From contig JANSXC010000006.1 in NCBI GenBank assembly GCA_024743115.1, positions 186,001 to 250,000 of the forward strand: a DNA stretch of 64,000 nucleotides, written 5' to 3'. This DNA is from a bacterium. Its GTDB lineage: Bacteria; Planctomycetota; UBA1135; UBA2386. Both the position numbers and the translations under genes were made by a program. The notes beneath the pieces were generated by a model. The model was given only the letters and a program-made list of their open reading frames with translations, was not told the DNA's origin and made no database searches. This document shows positions 52,523 to 61,650 of the stretch, one piece after another; position 1 is the stretch's first letter, and every line of letters starts with the position of its first letter.

Positions 52523-53881
52523 CTAGCCCTTCATCTGCTTGAGCTTGGCGATGGCGCCGAGCACGTTCTTGCCCTTGCTGCGGCGGGCGCCGGTGGCGTA
52601 GCCCGCAGCGTCGTCGTCGTCCCCGGTCGCGGGTGCCGGCGTCGCCGGAGCGGGCGCACCGCCGGCGCCGACGGCTGCCGGTGACGGCGCCGGAGCGGCC
52701 TGAGTCGGTGCTGGTGCGGGACGAGCGACCGCGCCGCTCTTGAGTGTCGCCTGGATCTGCGACACCGAGGTTGCGACCGTGGCGACCTCGCGTTGGATGT
52801 CCCGTACGGTGTTCTCGAGTTCGCCGAGGTGGCCGTCGCGCAACTCGGTGACGCAACCCTGCAGGTTGCTCGTGGCTTCGTCGAGTCGAGCGCCGAGGGC
52901 CTTGGTGGCAACCTCGACGGATTCGCCGCGGGATAGCACTTCGAGGTGGTCGTTGGCTCCCGTGGCGTGATCCTCGAGCCGGATCAGCGACTTGGCGCTG
53001 TCCTCCAGGCGCTGGGACATCGCCTGGATCGCGACCTCGAAGCGGCCGATCTGCTCCTGGAGCGCTTCCCCGCCGGACTTCTTGATCTGCGTCTCGAGGC
53101 GCGACCACGCGGCGCGCGCGCTGTCGCCGCCGGCTTCCACCGAGGTCTTGACCTGCGCTAGCGTCGCCGCGAGTTCGGTGCCGTGGTTGGCGATGTCGAC
53201 GAGCGGCTTGCCGTACATCTTGATCGCCTTGGTCAGGTTGTTGGTCTTCTCGTCCTGCTTCTGCAAGGCGAACAGGATCTGTTCGGAGTTGTCCGTGTTC
53301 TCGGGCGAGCCGGTTGGCTGCTGAACCGCGAGGCCTTCGATTCGCGCGTGCAGGTCGTCGAGTTCGCGCTGGTGCTCGCCGGCCAGGTTCGTCTGCATGG
53401 TCCGCACCGACCGCCGCAGGCAACCGACGGCGAGCGCGATGCCGCCGAGGACGGCGAGTGTCGCGGGCGTGAGGCCGTATGGCGCGGCTTGCGCCGCGAC
53501 GTCGGGCAGCAAGCCGAGGACGACGCCAGCGCCGAGCAGGACGATTCCCACGACGGTCGCGAGTCCGCCGCCAGGGGCGTTCGTTGCGTCGTTGCGGGTG
53601 CGGCGCGAGCGTCCGCGTCGCACTGCTGCGGGTGCGCTTGCCGAGGTGTCCTGAGCGTCACCATCGTCGAACGACTCGTCCCGTGGGTAGTCGTCCTCGA
53701 CGTACCCGTCGTCGTCGTAGTCCGCCTCGTCCGCGGGCTCCGCGCGGTCGTCGTCGCCATCCGCAATTGCGCTGGCATCCTCTGAATACAGCTCGTTCGC
53801 GGGAGTCTGCGACGGCTCCGTGCCTTCGTCGAGGAAGTCGGGAAGGTCGCCGGGAGTCTGGTTGCCGTCAGTCCTGTTCAT
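52523..53881 (-). CDS. Membrane protein with acidic N-terminus and long coiled coil
   Basis: The 452-residue product has an acidic, disordered N-terminal third (DDDGYVEDDYPRDESFDDGD), two membrane segments (ATVVGIVLLGAGVVLGLLPD and LAVLGGIALAVGCL) near 108-155, a coiled coil of about 200 residues (GRFEVAIQAMSQRLEDSAKS; NTVRDIQREVATVATSVSQI) and an Ala/Pro-rich stretch ending in a basic tail (KGKNVLGAIAKLKQMKG). No catalytic or MCP motif is evident. The ATG at 53881 with GGAG upstream is chosen. Divergent from ptsI by 101 bases. Possibly a structural or scaffold protein; unknown. Confidence 0.65.
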   Translation of the reverse strand: MNRTDGNQTPGDLPDFLDEGTEPSQTPANELYSEDASAIADGDDDRAEPADEADYDDDGYVEDDYPRDESFDDGDAQDTSASAPAAVRRGRSRRTRNDATNAPGGGLATVVGIVLLGAGVVLGLLPDVAAQAAPYGLTPATLAVLGGIALAVGCLRRSVRTMQTNLAGEHQRELDDLHARIEGLAVQQPTGSPENTDNSEQILFALQKQDEKTNNLTKAIKMYGKPLVDIANHGTELAATLAQVKTSVEAGGDSARAAWSRLETQIKKSGGEALQEQIGRFEVAIQAMSQRLEDSAKSLIRLEDHATGANDHLEVLSRGESVEVATKALGARLDEATSNLQGCVTELRDGHLGELENTVRDIQREVATVATSVSQIQATLKSGAVARPAPAPTQAAPAPSPAAVGAGGAPAPATPAPATGDDDDAAGYATGARRSKGKNVLGAIAKLKQMKG

Positions 53882-53982
53882 GAGGTCTCCGTTCGTCAGG
53901 AAGAATCGGCATCGGCGGATCCGGGGATGAAGCCCTGCTGTTGCAATGAGCTGCGCGGTCCCCGAAAACCTCATGCCATCGG

Positions 53983-55749
53983 ATGGTCCGGAAGCTCAAA
54001 GGAATCGCCGCCGCGCCTGGCGTGGCGATCGCGCCGATCGTGCAGTTCCACGGAACGCTCGATCACATCCCGACGTACACCGTCCGGCCCGAGCGGTTCG
54101 AGCACGAGAAGCAACGTCTGTCGGCGGCCATCTCCGCGGTGACGGAGAGCCTGCTCGCGCTTCAGAAAGAACTCTCGGCGGCGATCGAGCACCACGACGC
54201 GCGGATCTTCGATGCGCAGCTCGCAATCGTGCACGATCCGACGTTCCGGCAGGACGTCGAGATCGAGATCCAGGGCGGGAAGAATCTCGAGGCGGCGTTC
54301 CAGCGCGTGATCGCGCGCTACGAAGAGGTATTCAACGGCATGGAGAACCCGGCGATGCGCGAGCGCGCCGCGGACCTCCGCGACATCGGCCGGCAGCTGG
54401 TTGCGGCGTGCATGACCCGCGAGCGCCGCAAGTACACGGCCGATGGCCGGGACTACGTGTTCGCCGCCGACGAGTTCTTGCCGAGCGATGCCGGCATGCT
54501 CGATCGCAGCCACCTGCGCGGGATCGTTACGGCGCACGGCGGCAAATACTCGCATGGGGCGATCCTGAGCCGGTCGCTCGGGATTCCGTCGGTCGTCGGC
54601 ATCGAGAACGTGATGCTGCACGCCGCGACGGGCACCGAGGTCATCGTGGATGGCGACGCGGGCGTGGTGATCCTCGATCCCGGCGAGGAGGAACTCGAGC
54701 ACTACGTGCGACTGCAGCGCGAACAGCGCGCGGTCGAGAGCCGGCTCGAAGAGATCCGTCTGCAGCCGTCGGTGACCCTCGACGGCACGCAGGTGGATCT
54801 GCTTGCGAACGCCGAGAGCGTGCACGACCTCGCGGAGCTCGCGACCGACGAGGTCGCCGGTATCGGACTCTTTCGGACGGAGTTCGCGTTCATGGAACGC
54901 CGGCAGTTTCCGACCGAGGACGAGCAGGTCGCGATGTACAGCCAGGCGATGGAGCGCGCGGGGGGCAAACCCGTCACGTTCCGGACGCTCGACGTCGGCG
55001 GCGACAAGCCGCTCGGCTACTTCCGGATGCCCGAGGAGCGCAACCCCGTGCTCGGCTGGCGCGGGATTCGGCTCTGTCTCGACTGGCCCGACATCCTCTA
55101 CACGCAGATGCGGGCCATCCTGCGTGCCAGCGCGATCGGTCACGCCCGGATCCTGTTGCCGATGGTCACGGAGCGTGCGGAGGTGGTCCGCTGCCGCGAG
55201 GTTCTCGAGCAGCTGATGGCCGACTTGCGGGCCAACGGTGTCCCGCACGACGACGAAATCGAGCTCGGCGTGATGGTCGAGGTTCCGGTGACGGTGCAGG
55301 TGCTGCCCGATGTACTGCCGCTCGTCGACTTCGTCTCCGTGGGGACCAACGACCTGGTGCAGTACATGTTGGCTGTCGACCGCGACAACCAGCGCGTTGC
55401 GAAGATGTACGACCCGTTCCATCCGGGGATCCTGCGGACGCTCGAGCAGATCTCCGGGGCGGCTGCCAAGGCCGGCAAGCCGGTTTCGGTCTGTGGCGAG
55501 ATCGCCGGCGACCATTGGTTCACGCCGATCCTGGTGGGCCTCGGGATTCTCGAGCTGTCGATGGCCCCCGTGTTCTTGCGGCGGGTCAAGCTGATGCTGC
55601 GCAGCTTTTCCGAGGTCGAATGTCGCGAGCTGGCTCGGCGGGCTGCTGCGATGCAGTCGACCGCGGCCGTGCGTCAGCTCGTCGAGGAGGAGATCCAGGT
55701 GCGCTGGGGGCGGTTCCTGGCGAGCGGTGGCGGGGACGCCGAGTCATGA
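53983..55749 (+). CDS. ptsI: Phosphoenolpyruvate-protein phosphotransferase (PTS enzyme I)
   Basis: Enzyme I transfers phosphate from phosphoenolpyruvate to HPr. The start KGIAAAPGVAIAPI, the phosphohistidine site GGKYSHGAILSRSLGIPSVV (His191), GLFRTEFAFMERRQFPTEDE, TLDVGGDKPLGYF, LPMVTERAEVVRCREVLEQL and SVCGEIAGD are all present, so the PEP-binding domain looks active. At 588 residues it is the ordinary form, without the GAF domain of EI-Ntr. No HPr or EII gene is in the window; downstream genes are a DNA-binding-like protein (ATGA overlap) and a STAS/kinase cluster, which suggests a regulatory use. Confidence 0.95.
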   Translation: MVRKLKGIAAAPGVAIAPIVQFHGTLDHIPTYTVRPERFEHEKQRLSAAISAVTESLLALQKELSAAIEHHDARIFDAQLAIVHDPTFRQDVEIEIQGGKNLEAAFQRVIARYEEVFNGMENPAMRERAADLRDIGRQLVAACMTRERRKYTADGRDYVFAADEFLPSDAGMLDRSHLRGIVTAHGGKYSHGAILSRSLGIPSVVGIENVMLHAATGTEVIVDGDAGVVILDPGEEELEHYVRLQREQRAVESRLEEIRLQPSVTLDGTQVDLLANAESVHDLAELATDEVAGIGLFRTEFAFMERRQFPTEDEQVAMYSQAMERAGGKPVTFRTLDVGGDKPLGYFRMPEERNPVLGWRGIRLCLDWPDILYTQMRAILRASAIGHARILLPMVTERAEVVRCREVLEQLMADLRANGVPHDDEIELGVMVEVPVTVQVLPDVLPLVDFVSVGTNDLVQYMLAVDRDNQRVAKMYDPFHPGILRTLEQISGAAAKAGKPVSVCGEIAGDHWFTPILVGLGILELSMAPVFLRRVKLMLRSFSEVECRELARRAAAMQSTAAVRQLVEEEIQVRWGRFLASGGGDAES

Positions 55750-56537
55750 GTGCGCGTGGGCTGCGCCGGGGCAACTGGTCGGTCCAGGAACTCGAACGTC
55801 TGCGGGCCTTGCTGCCGCGGCGAGGGGTCAAGGACACCGCGGTGCTGTTGCGACGGTCCGCGGCGAGCGTCTACCGCAAGGCGATGGAGATCATGCGGGT
55901 GGCGCCGCGGAGCGGCGCGTGGTCCGCGGCCGAGGATCTCGTGCTGCGCGATGCCTGGGGCGTGCTCGATCATCGCCTGCTTGCAGCGCTGGTCGGGCGC
56001 TCGGTGGCGCAGGTCGCGGCTCGGGCGAATCTGCTCCGGCAGCACCCTGGCACGGGCAGTTGGTCCGCTGCGGAACGGCATCGGCTCAAGGAGTTCTACG
56101 GCACGCGGTCCGACGAGGATCTCGAGCTCTGCATCCTGCGGCCGGTGGCGGAGATCGTGGCGATGGCGCGCGAACTCTGTCTCGCGAAGGACAAGCGGTT
56201 CTCGGCGTCGGCGCGCCGCCGGGCGGGTGGCGGGGAGGCTGCCGCTGACGGCCCGAAGATGCCGCGCTGGAGCGCGGCCGAGGTCGAGAAGCTGCGGGAG
56301 ATCTACGCCGAGCACGACAACCTCGAGATCGCGCGACATCTCGGTCGCACGGTGGCCAGCGTTGCCAACAAGGCCAACCACCTCGGGCTCAAGAAGAGCC
56401 CGGAGATCCTCGCCGACATCGGGCGCGCCAACGTGAAGTCTCGTTACGGCCGCCGGGAACCGGGACAAGTGGACGGTGTTCGGCCGTCGCGACCCGCCCG
56501 CGGTGGGGCTGACGACGAGGTCGGCGCCCAGGTCTGA
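55746..56537 (+). CDS. Four-repeat SANT/Myb-like protein
   Basis: The 263-residue protein has four segments of the form W-S-x2-E followed by three helices, with Trp at 11, 59, 106 and 175: WSVQELERLRALLPRRG, WSAAEDLVLRDAWGVL, WSAAERHRLKEFYG and WSAAEVEKLREIYAEH, each with a helix of the HLGRTVASVANKANHL type. That is the SANT/Myb helix-turn-helix fold. The C-terminus is basic and disordered. It probably binds DNA; targets unknown. Its ATG overlaps the ptsI stop, so they are translationally coupled. A 12-base repeat covers its stop codon. Confidence 0.72.
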   Translation: MSARGLRRGNWSVQELERLRALLPRRGVKDTAVLLRRSAASVYRKAMEIMRVAPRSGAWSAAEDLVLRDAWGVLDHRLLAALVGRSVAQVAARANLLRQHPGTGSWSAAERHRLKEFYGTRSDEDLELCILRPVAEIVAMARELCLAKDKRFSASARRRAGGGEAAADGPKMPRWSAAEVEKLREIYAEHDNLEIARHLGRTVASVANKANHLGLKKSPEILADIGRANVKSRYGRREPGQVDGVRPSRPARGGADDEVGAQV

Positions 56538-56562
56538 CGGCAGGTCTGACGGCTGCTCTGAC
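56529..56562. repeat. Tandem repeat through the stop codon, 12-base unit
   Basis: CAGGTCTGACGG at 56529 and 56541 is exact; a third partial copy (GGCTGCTCTGAC) follows. The TGA of the preceding gene lies in the first copy, so each copy contains a stop codon. Confidence 0.6.
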
Positions 56563-56739
56563 CGTGGGCGGCTGGTGGTGGTCAGGCCGGGATCCGCTGG
56601 CAAGGGGCGTTGAGGGGCGACGGTCAGCGACCGGAACCCAGCTCCGACAAAAGCGGCGAACCGGTCTCAACTCGGGTGCGCGCGCGGTCGATGACTCGTT
56701 CGAGAGCACGCGGAGACGGCGTGTTCACACGAGGGAACA

Positions 56740-57126
56740 ATGGAAATCGTCGGAAAGAAGAGCCAAGGCCTGTCTGTCACCGCGTTGAAGGATGATCAGA
56801 CGGTCATCATTTCGTTCAACGACCGCAGCCTGAACTTCTATGTGACGGACTCGCTGAAGGAGTCGTTGAAGGACGCGATCAACAGCAAGATCGAAGAGGG
56901 CTACCAGCACTTCGTGCTCAACCTCGACAGCGTCAAGATCATCGATTCCTGCGGCGTTGGCCTCATCATCGTGGCCAACAACGTCACGTCGTGCCGGAAC
57001 GCGAAGCTCTACCTGAGCAACATCAAGCCGTTCATCATCAAGATCTTCGAGATCATGCGGATCAGCAAGCACCTGTCGATCTTCGACACCGAAGACGACG
57101 CGCTGGCCGCGATCAAGAACGGCTGA
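56740..57126 (+). CDS. STAS-domain anti-anti-sigma factor-like protein
   Basis: A 128-residue STAS protein of the SpoIIAA/RsbV type. The key site D69-S70-C-G-V-G is present in IIDSCGVGLIIVANNVTSCR, and Ser70 is the predicted phosphorylation target of a kinase anti-sigma factor. GAGGGAA seven bases before the ATG at 56740 is a fair ribosome binding site, unlike many leaderless genes here. Three signalling genes follow rightward. No RsbW-type kinase is adjacent, though the hybrid kinase at 57235 could be a partner. Confidence 0.85.
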   Translation: MEIVGKKSQGLSVTALKDDQTVIISFNDRSLNFYVTDSLKESLKDAINSKIEEGYQHFVLNLDSVKIIDSCGVGLIIVANNVTSCRNAKLYLSNIKPFIIKIFEIMRISKHLSIFDTEDDALAAIKNG

Positions 57127-57234
57127 GCTTGGCTCACCCGACATACCGCTTCGCATCTCGAGCGAGGACTGGACCGTTGGCGCGACTTCGTGCCGGCGGC
57201 CGCGTTCGTTCCACCGCACCCCATACGCCACGCC

Positions 57235-58848
57235 ATGGCGACGACTCAGAGGATCCTGATCGCGGACCCGCACGGCGGGCTGGGGGCGGCGTGCGTGCCG
57301 ATCGATGACTCGGCCTGGCAGATCGCGGAGGTCACGAGTCTGCGCGAAGTGCGGTCCGCGCTTGCCGAGGGCGAACCCGGCATCCTGTTGTGCGACATCG
57401 GGCTCGCAGAGGACGTTCGCGAGCTCACGGCCATTCTCGCCGATCATCCCTCACCACTCGTGCTCGGCACGCAGCGGGAGCCCGCTGCCGCGGACTACCG
57501 GCTCGCACTGCGTCTTGGCGCGGCGGGCCTGCTCGCGCCGAAGGGCGGCGACGATGGTTCCTTTGAGGACGCTGACAGTGTGCTGCGCGCGGCTGTGCGG
57601 CGTGGCTTCGATGCCCGCGTCCAGCGCGACGAGCTGGATCGCCACGAATACCTGGTCACCGAGCTGCGGCAGCGCGGGGCCGACCAGGCGCGACGCTTCC
57701 AGGAGACCCAGGACACCTTCTTTCTCGATCTGTCACGACTGATGACCATCATCACGAACATCATGGATGGCATCGTGTTCGTGGATCGTGCCGGCAACGT
57801 CACGCTCCTGAACCCGGTCGCCGAGGATTTGCTGGGCACCAAGTCGTTCGTGGCGATCGGAAAGCCGCTCCGCGCGATGGGGGTTCAGGGTGAGCTCGTA
57901 GCGGCGCTGGCAAAGGACCACGAGCGCCTGCAGTCGAACGGGCAGCGGCAGCGCGAGATCGTGCAGACCGTCGAAGTCCATCACAACGAGCAGGATCTGG
58001 TCTACATCCAGTGCATCACATCGCAGGTGACGGACTACCGCGGCCGGCCCGCGGGCATGCTCTCCGTGCTCAAGGATGTCACGGCCGAGTTCAAGTCGGA
58101 CCAGCTCAAGAACCAGTATCTCTCGATCGTCGCGCACGAGTTACGGACGCCGCTGACGGGCATCAAGACATTCTCGACGATGATGTCCAAGGGGTCGCTC
58201 GGCGAACTCACGGACATGCAGAGCGAGGTCTGTGAGTCCATTCGGGAGCAGTCGCTGCGTCTCGAGCACCAGATCGACAAGCTCATCAACCTCGGCAATC
58301 TCGAGTCGGCTGATTACGGTCAGGATCGTGAGAGCTGCTCGATTGCGGAGTTCGCCGCCGGCTTGATGTCGCCGTTCGAGCAGTCGTCGCGCGACCGGCG
58401 GATCGAACTCGAGTTCGCTGTCGAAGAGTTCGACAGTGAGCTCCACGCCGATCGTTCGGATCTGCGACGCGCCTGCCAGGCGCTCGTCGAAAACGCGGTG
58501 AAGTTCACGCCGGACGGTGGCACCGTCGAGGTATCCATCACCGCCGAAGAGGGCGGGATGCCGTGTTTCCGCGTGCGCGACAACGGCATCGGCGTCGATC
58601 CGCGGTACCACCGTCGGATCTTCGAGAAGTTCTTCCAGGTCGAGGATCCGCTCACGCGCCACCACGGTGGCGCCGGCCTCGGCCTCTTCGTCGCAAAGGG
58701 AATCGTCGAGGCTCACGGAAGCTCGATCGAAGTCTCCAGCCAACTGGGCCAAGGAGCCGATTTCTCTTTTGTCCTGCCGACCCAAACGCCGGGCGCCGAA
58801 GAAACACACGAACCTGCCGCCGCGCCGAACTGTGGCGCTGCCTCCTAG
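57235..58848 (+). CDS. Sensor histidine kinase with receiver-like N-terminus and PAS domain
   Basis: The 537-residue cytoplasmic kinase has a degenerate receiver-like domain (1-115, with Asp54 in LLCDIGL but weak flanking residues), a coiled linker, a PAS domain (about 165-285, DGIVFVDRAGNVTLLNPVAE), the phosphoacceptor His301 in VAHELRTPLTG, and the ATPase boxes NAVKFTPDGG, VRDNGIGVDP and GGAGLGLFVAKGIVEAHG. The ATG at 57235 starts the receiver-like domain; a GTG at 57190 is possible. It lies 108 bases after the STAS gene and 11 before the receiver gene, whose product is the likely phosphate acceptor. Confidence 0.9.
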   Translation: MATTQRILIADPHGGLGAACVPIDDSAWQIAEVTSLREVRSALAEGEPGILLCDIGLAEDVRELTAILADHPSPLVLGTQREPAAADYRLALRLGAAGLLAPKGGDDGSFEDADSVLRAAVRRGFDARVQRDELDRHEYLVTELRQRGADQARRFQETQDTFFLDLSRLMTIITNIMDGIVFVDRAGNVTLLNPVAEDLLGTKSFVAIGKPLRAMGVQGELVAALAKDHERLQSNGQRQREIVQTVEVHHNEQDLVYIQCITSQVTDYRGRPAGMLSVLKDVTAEFKSDQLKNQYLSIVAHELRTPLTGIKTFSTMMSKGSLGELTDMQSEVCESIREQSLRLEHQIDKLINLGNLESADYGQDRESCSIAEFAAGLMSPFEQSSRDRRIELEFAVEEFDSELHADRSDLRRACQALVENAVKFTPDGGTVEVSITAEEGGMPCFRVRDNGIGVDPRYHRRIFEKFFQVEDPLTRHHGGAGLGLFVAKGIVEAHGSSIEVSSQLGQGADFSFVLPTQTPGAEETHEPAAAPNCGAAS

Positions 58849-58859
58849 AGAGAACACGT

Positions 58860-59225
58860 ATGGAACGCACAGTCCTGATCATCGAAGACGAAAAGCTCAT
58901 CATCGTCTCGACCCAGATGGTTCTCGAGGCCGCGGGCTTCCGCGTCGAGTCGGCGATGAACGGCGAAGACGGCATCGCCAAGGCCCGTGAAGCGCGCCCC
59001 GATCTGATCCTGCTGGATATCATGATGCCCGGTATCGACGGCTGGGAGACGCTGACGCGGTTGAAGCGTGAGGATGCCACGTCGGGAATCCCGGTCGTGA
59101 TCTTCACGGCTCGCGAGCACAACAAGGGTCATCAGAAGAGTTCGGACCTCGGGGCCGCGGACTACTTCCGGAAGCCGTTCGAGCCCGACGAGCTGATCGA
59201 ACTCGTCGAGAAGCACATCGTCTGA
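58860..59225 (+). CDS. Single-domain response regulator (receiver)
   Basis: A 121-residue stand-alone receiver. The acidic pocket (IIEDEK), phosphoacceptor Asp53 in LLDIMMPGIDGWE, switch Thr in VVIFTAREHN and Lys in FRKPFEPDEL are complete. There is no output domain, so it signals by protein contact, as CheY or Spo0F do. It starts 11 bases after the kinase and is followed by the HD-domain gene nine bases on. It is most likely the target of that kinase. Confidence 0.93.
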   Translation: MERTVLIIEDEKLIIVSTQMVLEAAGFRVESAMNGEDGIAKAREARPDLILLDIMMPGIDGWETLTRLKREDATSGIPVVIFTAREHNKGHQKSSDLGAADYFRKPFEPDELIELVEKHIV

Positions 59226-59234
59226 TCGTCGCCG

Positions 59235-60350
59235 ATGATCGGTGACGAGCTCTACCGGCGTTGTGTCACCGCGCTGTGGGCGCTGATCGGGTCGCTGCGC
59301 CCACCCCGGCGGGCCGACGCCGAGGAGATTCTCGAAGAAGCGCTTCGCGCGCTGCACGCTGCGCGCGGATCCGAGAGCTTCATCCTGCTGCACGAGATCG
59401 GCTCGGCGCTGCACGTCAACGGCCGCATGCTGCCGATGAGCGTCGATGTGTTCGCCGCAGCCAAGGGCATCGCCACCTTGCTGCGCGAGCAACGGGTCGG
59501 TGAGGTGATGTTCGACGCGACCGTCGACGGTCCCGCGCTGGCGGCATGGGCGGAGGCCATGGCTTCGAGCGCTCCAGAGTCGGGTTCGAAACCTGCCGGT
59601 TCGGCTGCTGCGGTTTCGGTGAACTCCGGGTTCGGTGAACTGAGCGACTCGTCGGCCGGCATCACGGTGTCGCTGCGCGACGACGTGACCGTCGGGCTGT
59701 CGCTCGCAGCCGGCGAACGTGCGGACGACGCGCCCGACTCCCGGTTGCGCTCGATGTTTCTGCAGCACCACCTGATCGTGGCGTTCGGGACATCGAGCTG
59801 GGTGCCGCCGCACCAGGCCAAGGTGGCGATCGCCGCCGTCGTCGATCGCATGCTGGGGCTGCCCGGTGGCATGGAGCCGCTGATGGTGCTGCAGCGCGAG
59901 CCCGAGCTGCTCTACCGCAGCCTGCACGTGGCGGTGCTGGTCGTCGTCATGGGGCGCGTGGTCGGGTTCCCCGAGGAACGCCTCGCCGATCTCGGCGCCG
60001 CGGCCCTGCTGCACGACATCGGTCAGGCGTTGGATGCGGAAGACCCGGTGCGGGCCGGTCTCGTCTGGCTGATCGAGCGGGGCGGCGACGACTTCTGGCT
60101 CAACAGTGCGATCGTCGCGGGTTCCTGGCGGCGGGAGCACGGATGCTCACTCGCGGAACTCGGTCCGGGCGACAGCCTGCAGGCCGCGCTCGTGCGGCTG
60201 GCGGCCGCGATCGAACGGCTCACGGGTTCATCGCCGGAGTTGGATCGCGTCGAGACGGGATTGCGGCGCGCTGCCGAGCAGGGCGTGCTGCCGCGAGAGC
60301 TCGTCGATCTCGCGGTCGCGACCCTCGACCAGTGGGCGGGCGCGGCGTAG
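59235..60350 (+). CDS. HD-domain-like protein, possibly degenerate HD-GYP
   Basis: The 371-residue protein has an N-terminal helical region of HD-GYP-associated type (SFILLHEIGSALHVNGRMLP; GVMFDATVDG-like) and a C-terminal helical domain with LLYRSLHVAVLVVVMGRVVG and GAAALLHDIGQALD carrying H231, H260 and D261. The GYP-type motif and further metal ligands are absent, so phosphodiesterase activity is uncertain; it could act as a binding protein. It ends the STAS-kinase-receiver-HD run, which suggests a c-di-GMP-like output or a receiver partner. Confidence 0.68.
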   Translation: MIGDELYRRCVTALWALIGSLRPPRRADAEEILEEALRALHAARGSESFILLHEIGSALHVNGRMLPMSVDVFAAAKGIATLLREQRVGEVMFDATVDGPALAAWAEAMASSAPESGSKPAGSAAAVSVNSGFGELSDSSAGITVSLRDDVTVGLSLAAGERADDAPDSRLRSMFLQHHLIVAFGTSSWVPPHQAKVAIAAVVDRMLGLPGGMEPLMVLQREPELLYRSLHVAVLVVVMGRVVGFPEERLADLGAAALLHDIGQALDAEDPVRAGLVWLIERGGDDFWLNSAIVAGSWRREHGCSLAELGPGDSLQAALVRLAAAIERLTGSSPELDRVETGLRRAAEQGVLPRELVDLAVATLDQWAGAA

Positions 60351-60381
60351 ACGGCCGGCCTCGCCCCGGTCCTGGCGACCG

Positions 60382-61650
60382 TTACTCGTGGCGCAGGGCG
60401 TCGACGGGGTCCATGTTCGCCGCGCGCCAGGCCGGGTAGATCCCGAACACGACACCGACGGCGGCCGAGATGCCGAACGCGAGGCCGACGTGATGTGGCA
60501 GGATGATCGTCTTCTGGTCGAACCAGATCGTGATCAGGAACGGCAGCACGATCCCGAGCGCGACGCCGACGACGCCACCGAGTGCGGAGAGCACCCCGGA
60601 CTCGACGAGGAACTGCTGGATGATGTGCTTGCGCTTGGCGCCGAGTGCGCGCCGGATGCCGATCTCGCGAGTCCGCTCGGTCACGGTTGCGAGCATCACG
60701 TTCATGATGCCGATGCCGCCGACGAGCAGGCTGATCGAGGCGATGACCGCGAGCACGATGTTGAACATGCGCTTGCTCTCCTCCTCCTGCTTGAGGAGCT
60801 CGAGCGGCACGGTGACGAGCACGTCGTTCTTGTCCTTGTGCTGGCGCTCGACGAGATCGCGCAGGATCTTGGCGCCGGCCGGCACGGTGGTGGAGTCCGG
60901 CATCTTGACCTTCACCTCGTGCAGCTCGACGCGTTCACGCGAGAACGAGCCGCCGGAGCGGTTGGTCAGGATCACCCCGAAGCGGCGATTCGAGGTGTTG
61001 ATCGGGATGAACATGCACTCGTCGTAGGGCGTGCTGCCGGCGCCGGCCGTGCGGCCCTGTTCGGCGAGCACGCCGACCACGCGATAGCGATCGTCGTCGC
61101 CGACGAGGATGGTCTGCCCCATCGGGTTCTCGAGGGGGAAGAGCAGGCGGGAGAGGGTTGCGCCGAGCACGCAGACGTTTGCGAGGCGTTCGTTGTCGAC
61201 GTTCGACAGCCAGCGCCCCTCGCGCACGCGCATGTTGGCCACTTCGAGGAAGTCGGCTTCCGTACCGACGACGATCGAGCTGCGGAAGTTCTCACCCCGC
61301 TGCATGTTCTTCTTGATCTCGCGGATGCGGATCACGGTGGCGTCGGGGAGTGAGGCGGCGATGAGGTCGGCCTCTTCGAACTGCAGGCCGTAGCCAATTG
61401 GCATCCACGCCGACTGCTGGCTGTTGGACAGGCTTTCCGCCGGCTTCTTGCTACGCGCGATGAGGTTGGTGACGCCCATGTCGCGAAAGCGCTCGAGGGC
61501 TTCGATCTTGGCGCCCTCGCCGACTGCGAGCATCGCGATCACGGACGCAACGCCGAACAAGATGCCCGCCGTGGTCAGGGAGCTGCGGAGCTTGTGCAGC
61601 ATCAGGCTCTTGAGCCCGAGGCGGACGATGCGCCAGCTGCCTTGGATCAT
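60382..61650 (-). CDS. ABC transporter permease, MacB/FtsX type
   Basis: A 422-residue permease with four membrane segments: one near the start (TTAGILFGVASVIAMLAVGE), then a large periplasmic domain (about 50-285), and three at the end (NIVLAVIASISLLVGGIGIM; ALGGVVGVALGIVLPFLITI; VGLAFGISAAVGVVFGIYPA). The MSR TERTREIGIRRALGAKRKHI coupling helix motif is typical of MacB-type exporters. Its start overlaps the ATPase stop. With the ATPase and adaptor it forms a tripartite export system; the outer-membrane channel is not in the window. Confidence 0.92.
   Translation of the reverse strand: MIQGSWRIVRLGLKSLMLHKLRSSLTTAGILFGVASVIAMLAVGEGAKIEALERFRDMGVTNLIARSKKPAESLSNSQQSAWMPIGYGLQFEEADLIAASLPDATVIRIREIKKNMQRGENFRSSIVVGTEADFLEVANMRVREGRWLSNVDNERLANVCVLGATLSRLLFPLENPMGQTILVGDDDRYRVVGVLAEQGRTAGAGSTPYDECMFIPINTSNRRFGVILTNRSGGSFSRERVELHEVKVKMPDSTTVPAGAKILRDLVERQHKDKNDVLVTVPLELLKQEEESKRMFNIVLAVIASISLLVGGIGIMNVMLATVTERTREIGIRRALGAKRKHIIQQFLVESGVLSALGGVVGVALGIVLPFLITIWFDQKTIILPHHVGLAFGISAAVGVVFGIYPAWRAANMDPVDALRHE

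Noticed and set aside
53946..55745. A long extension upstream of the SANT-like gene
   Set aside because: It is a frame-shifted shadow of ptsI, rich in Arg and Ala.
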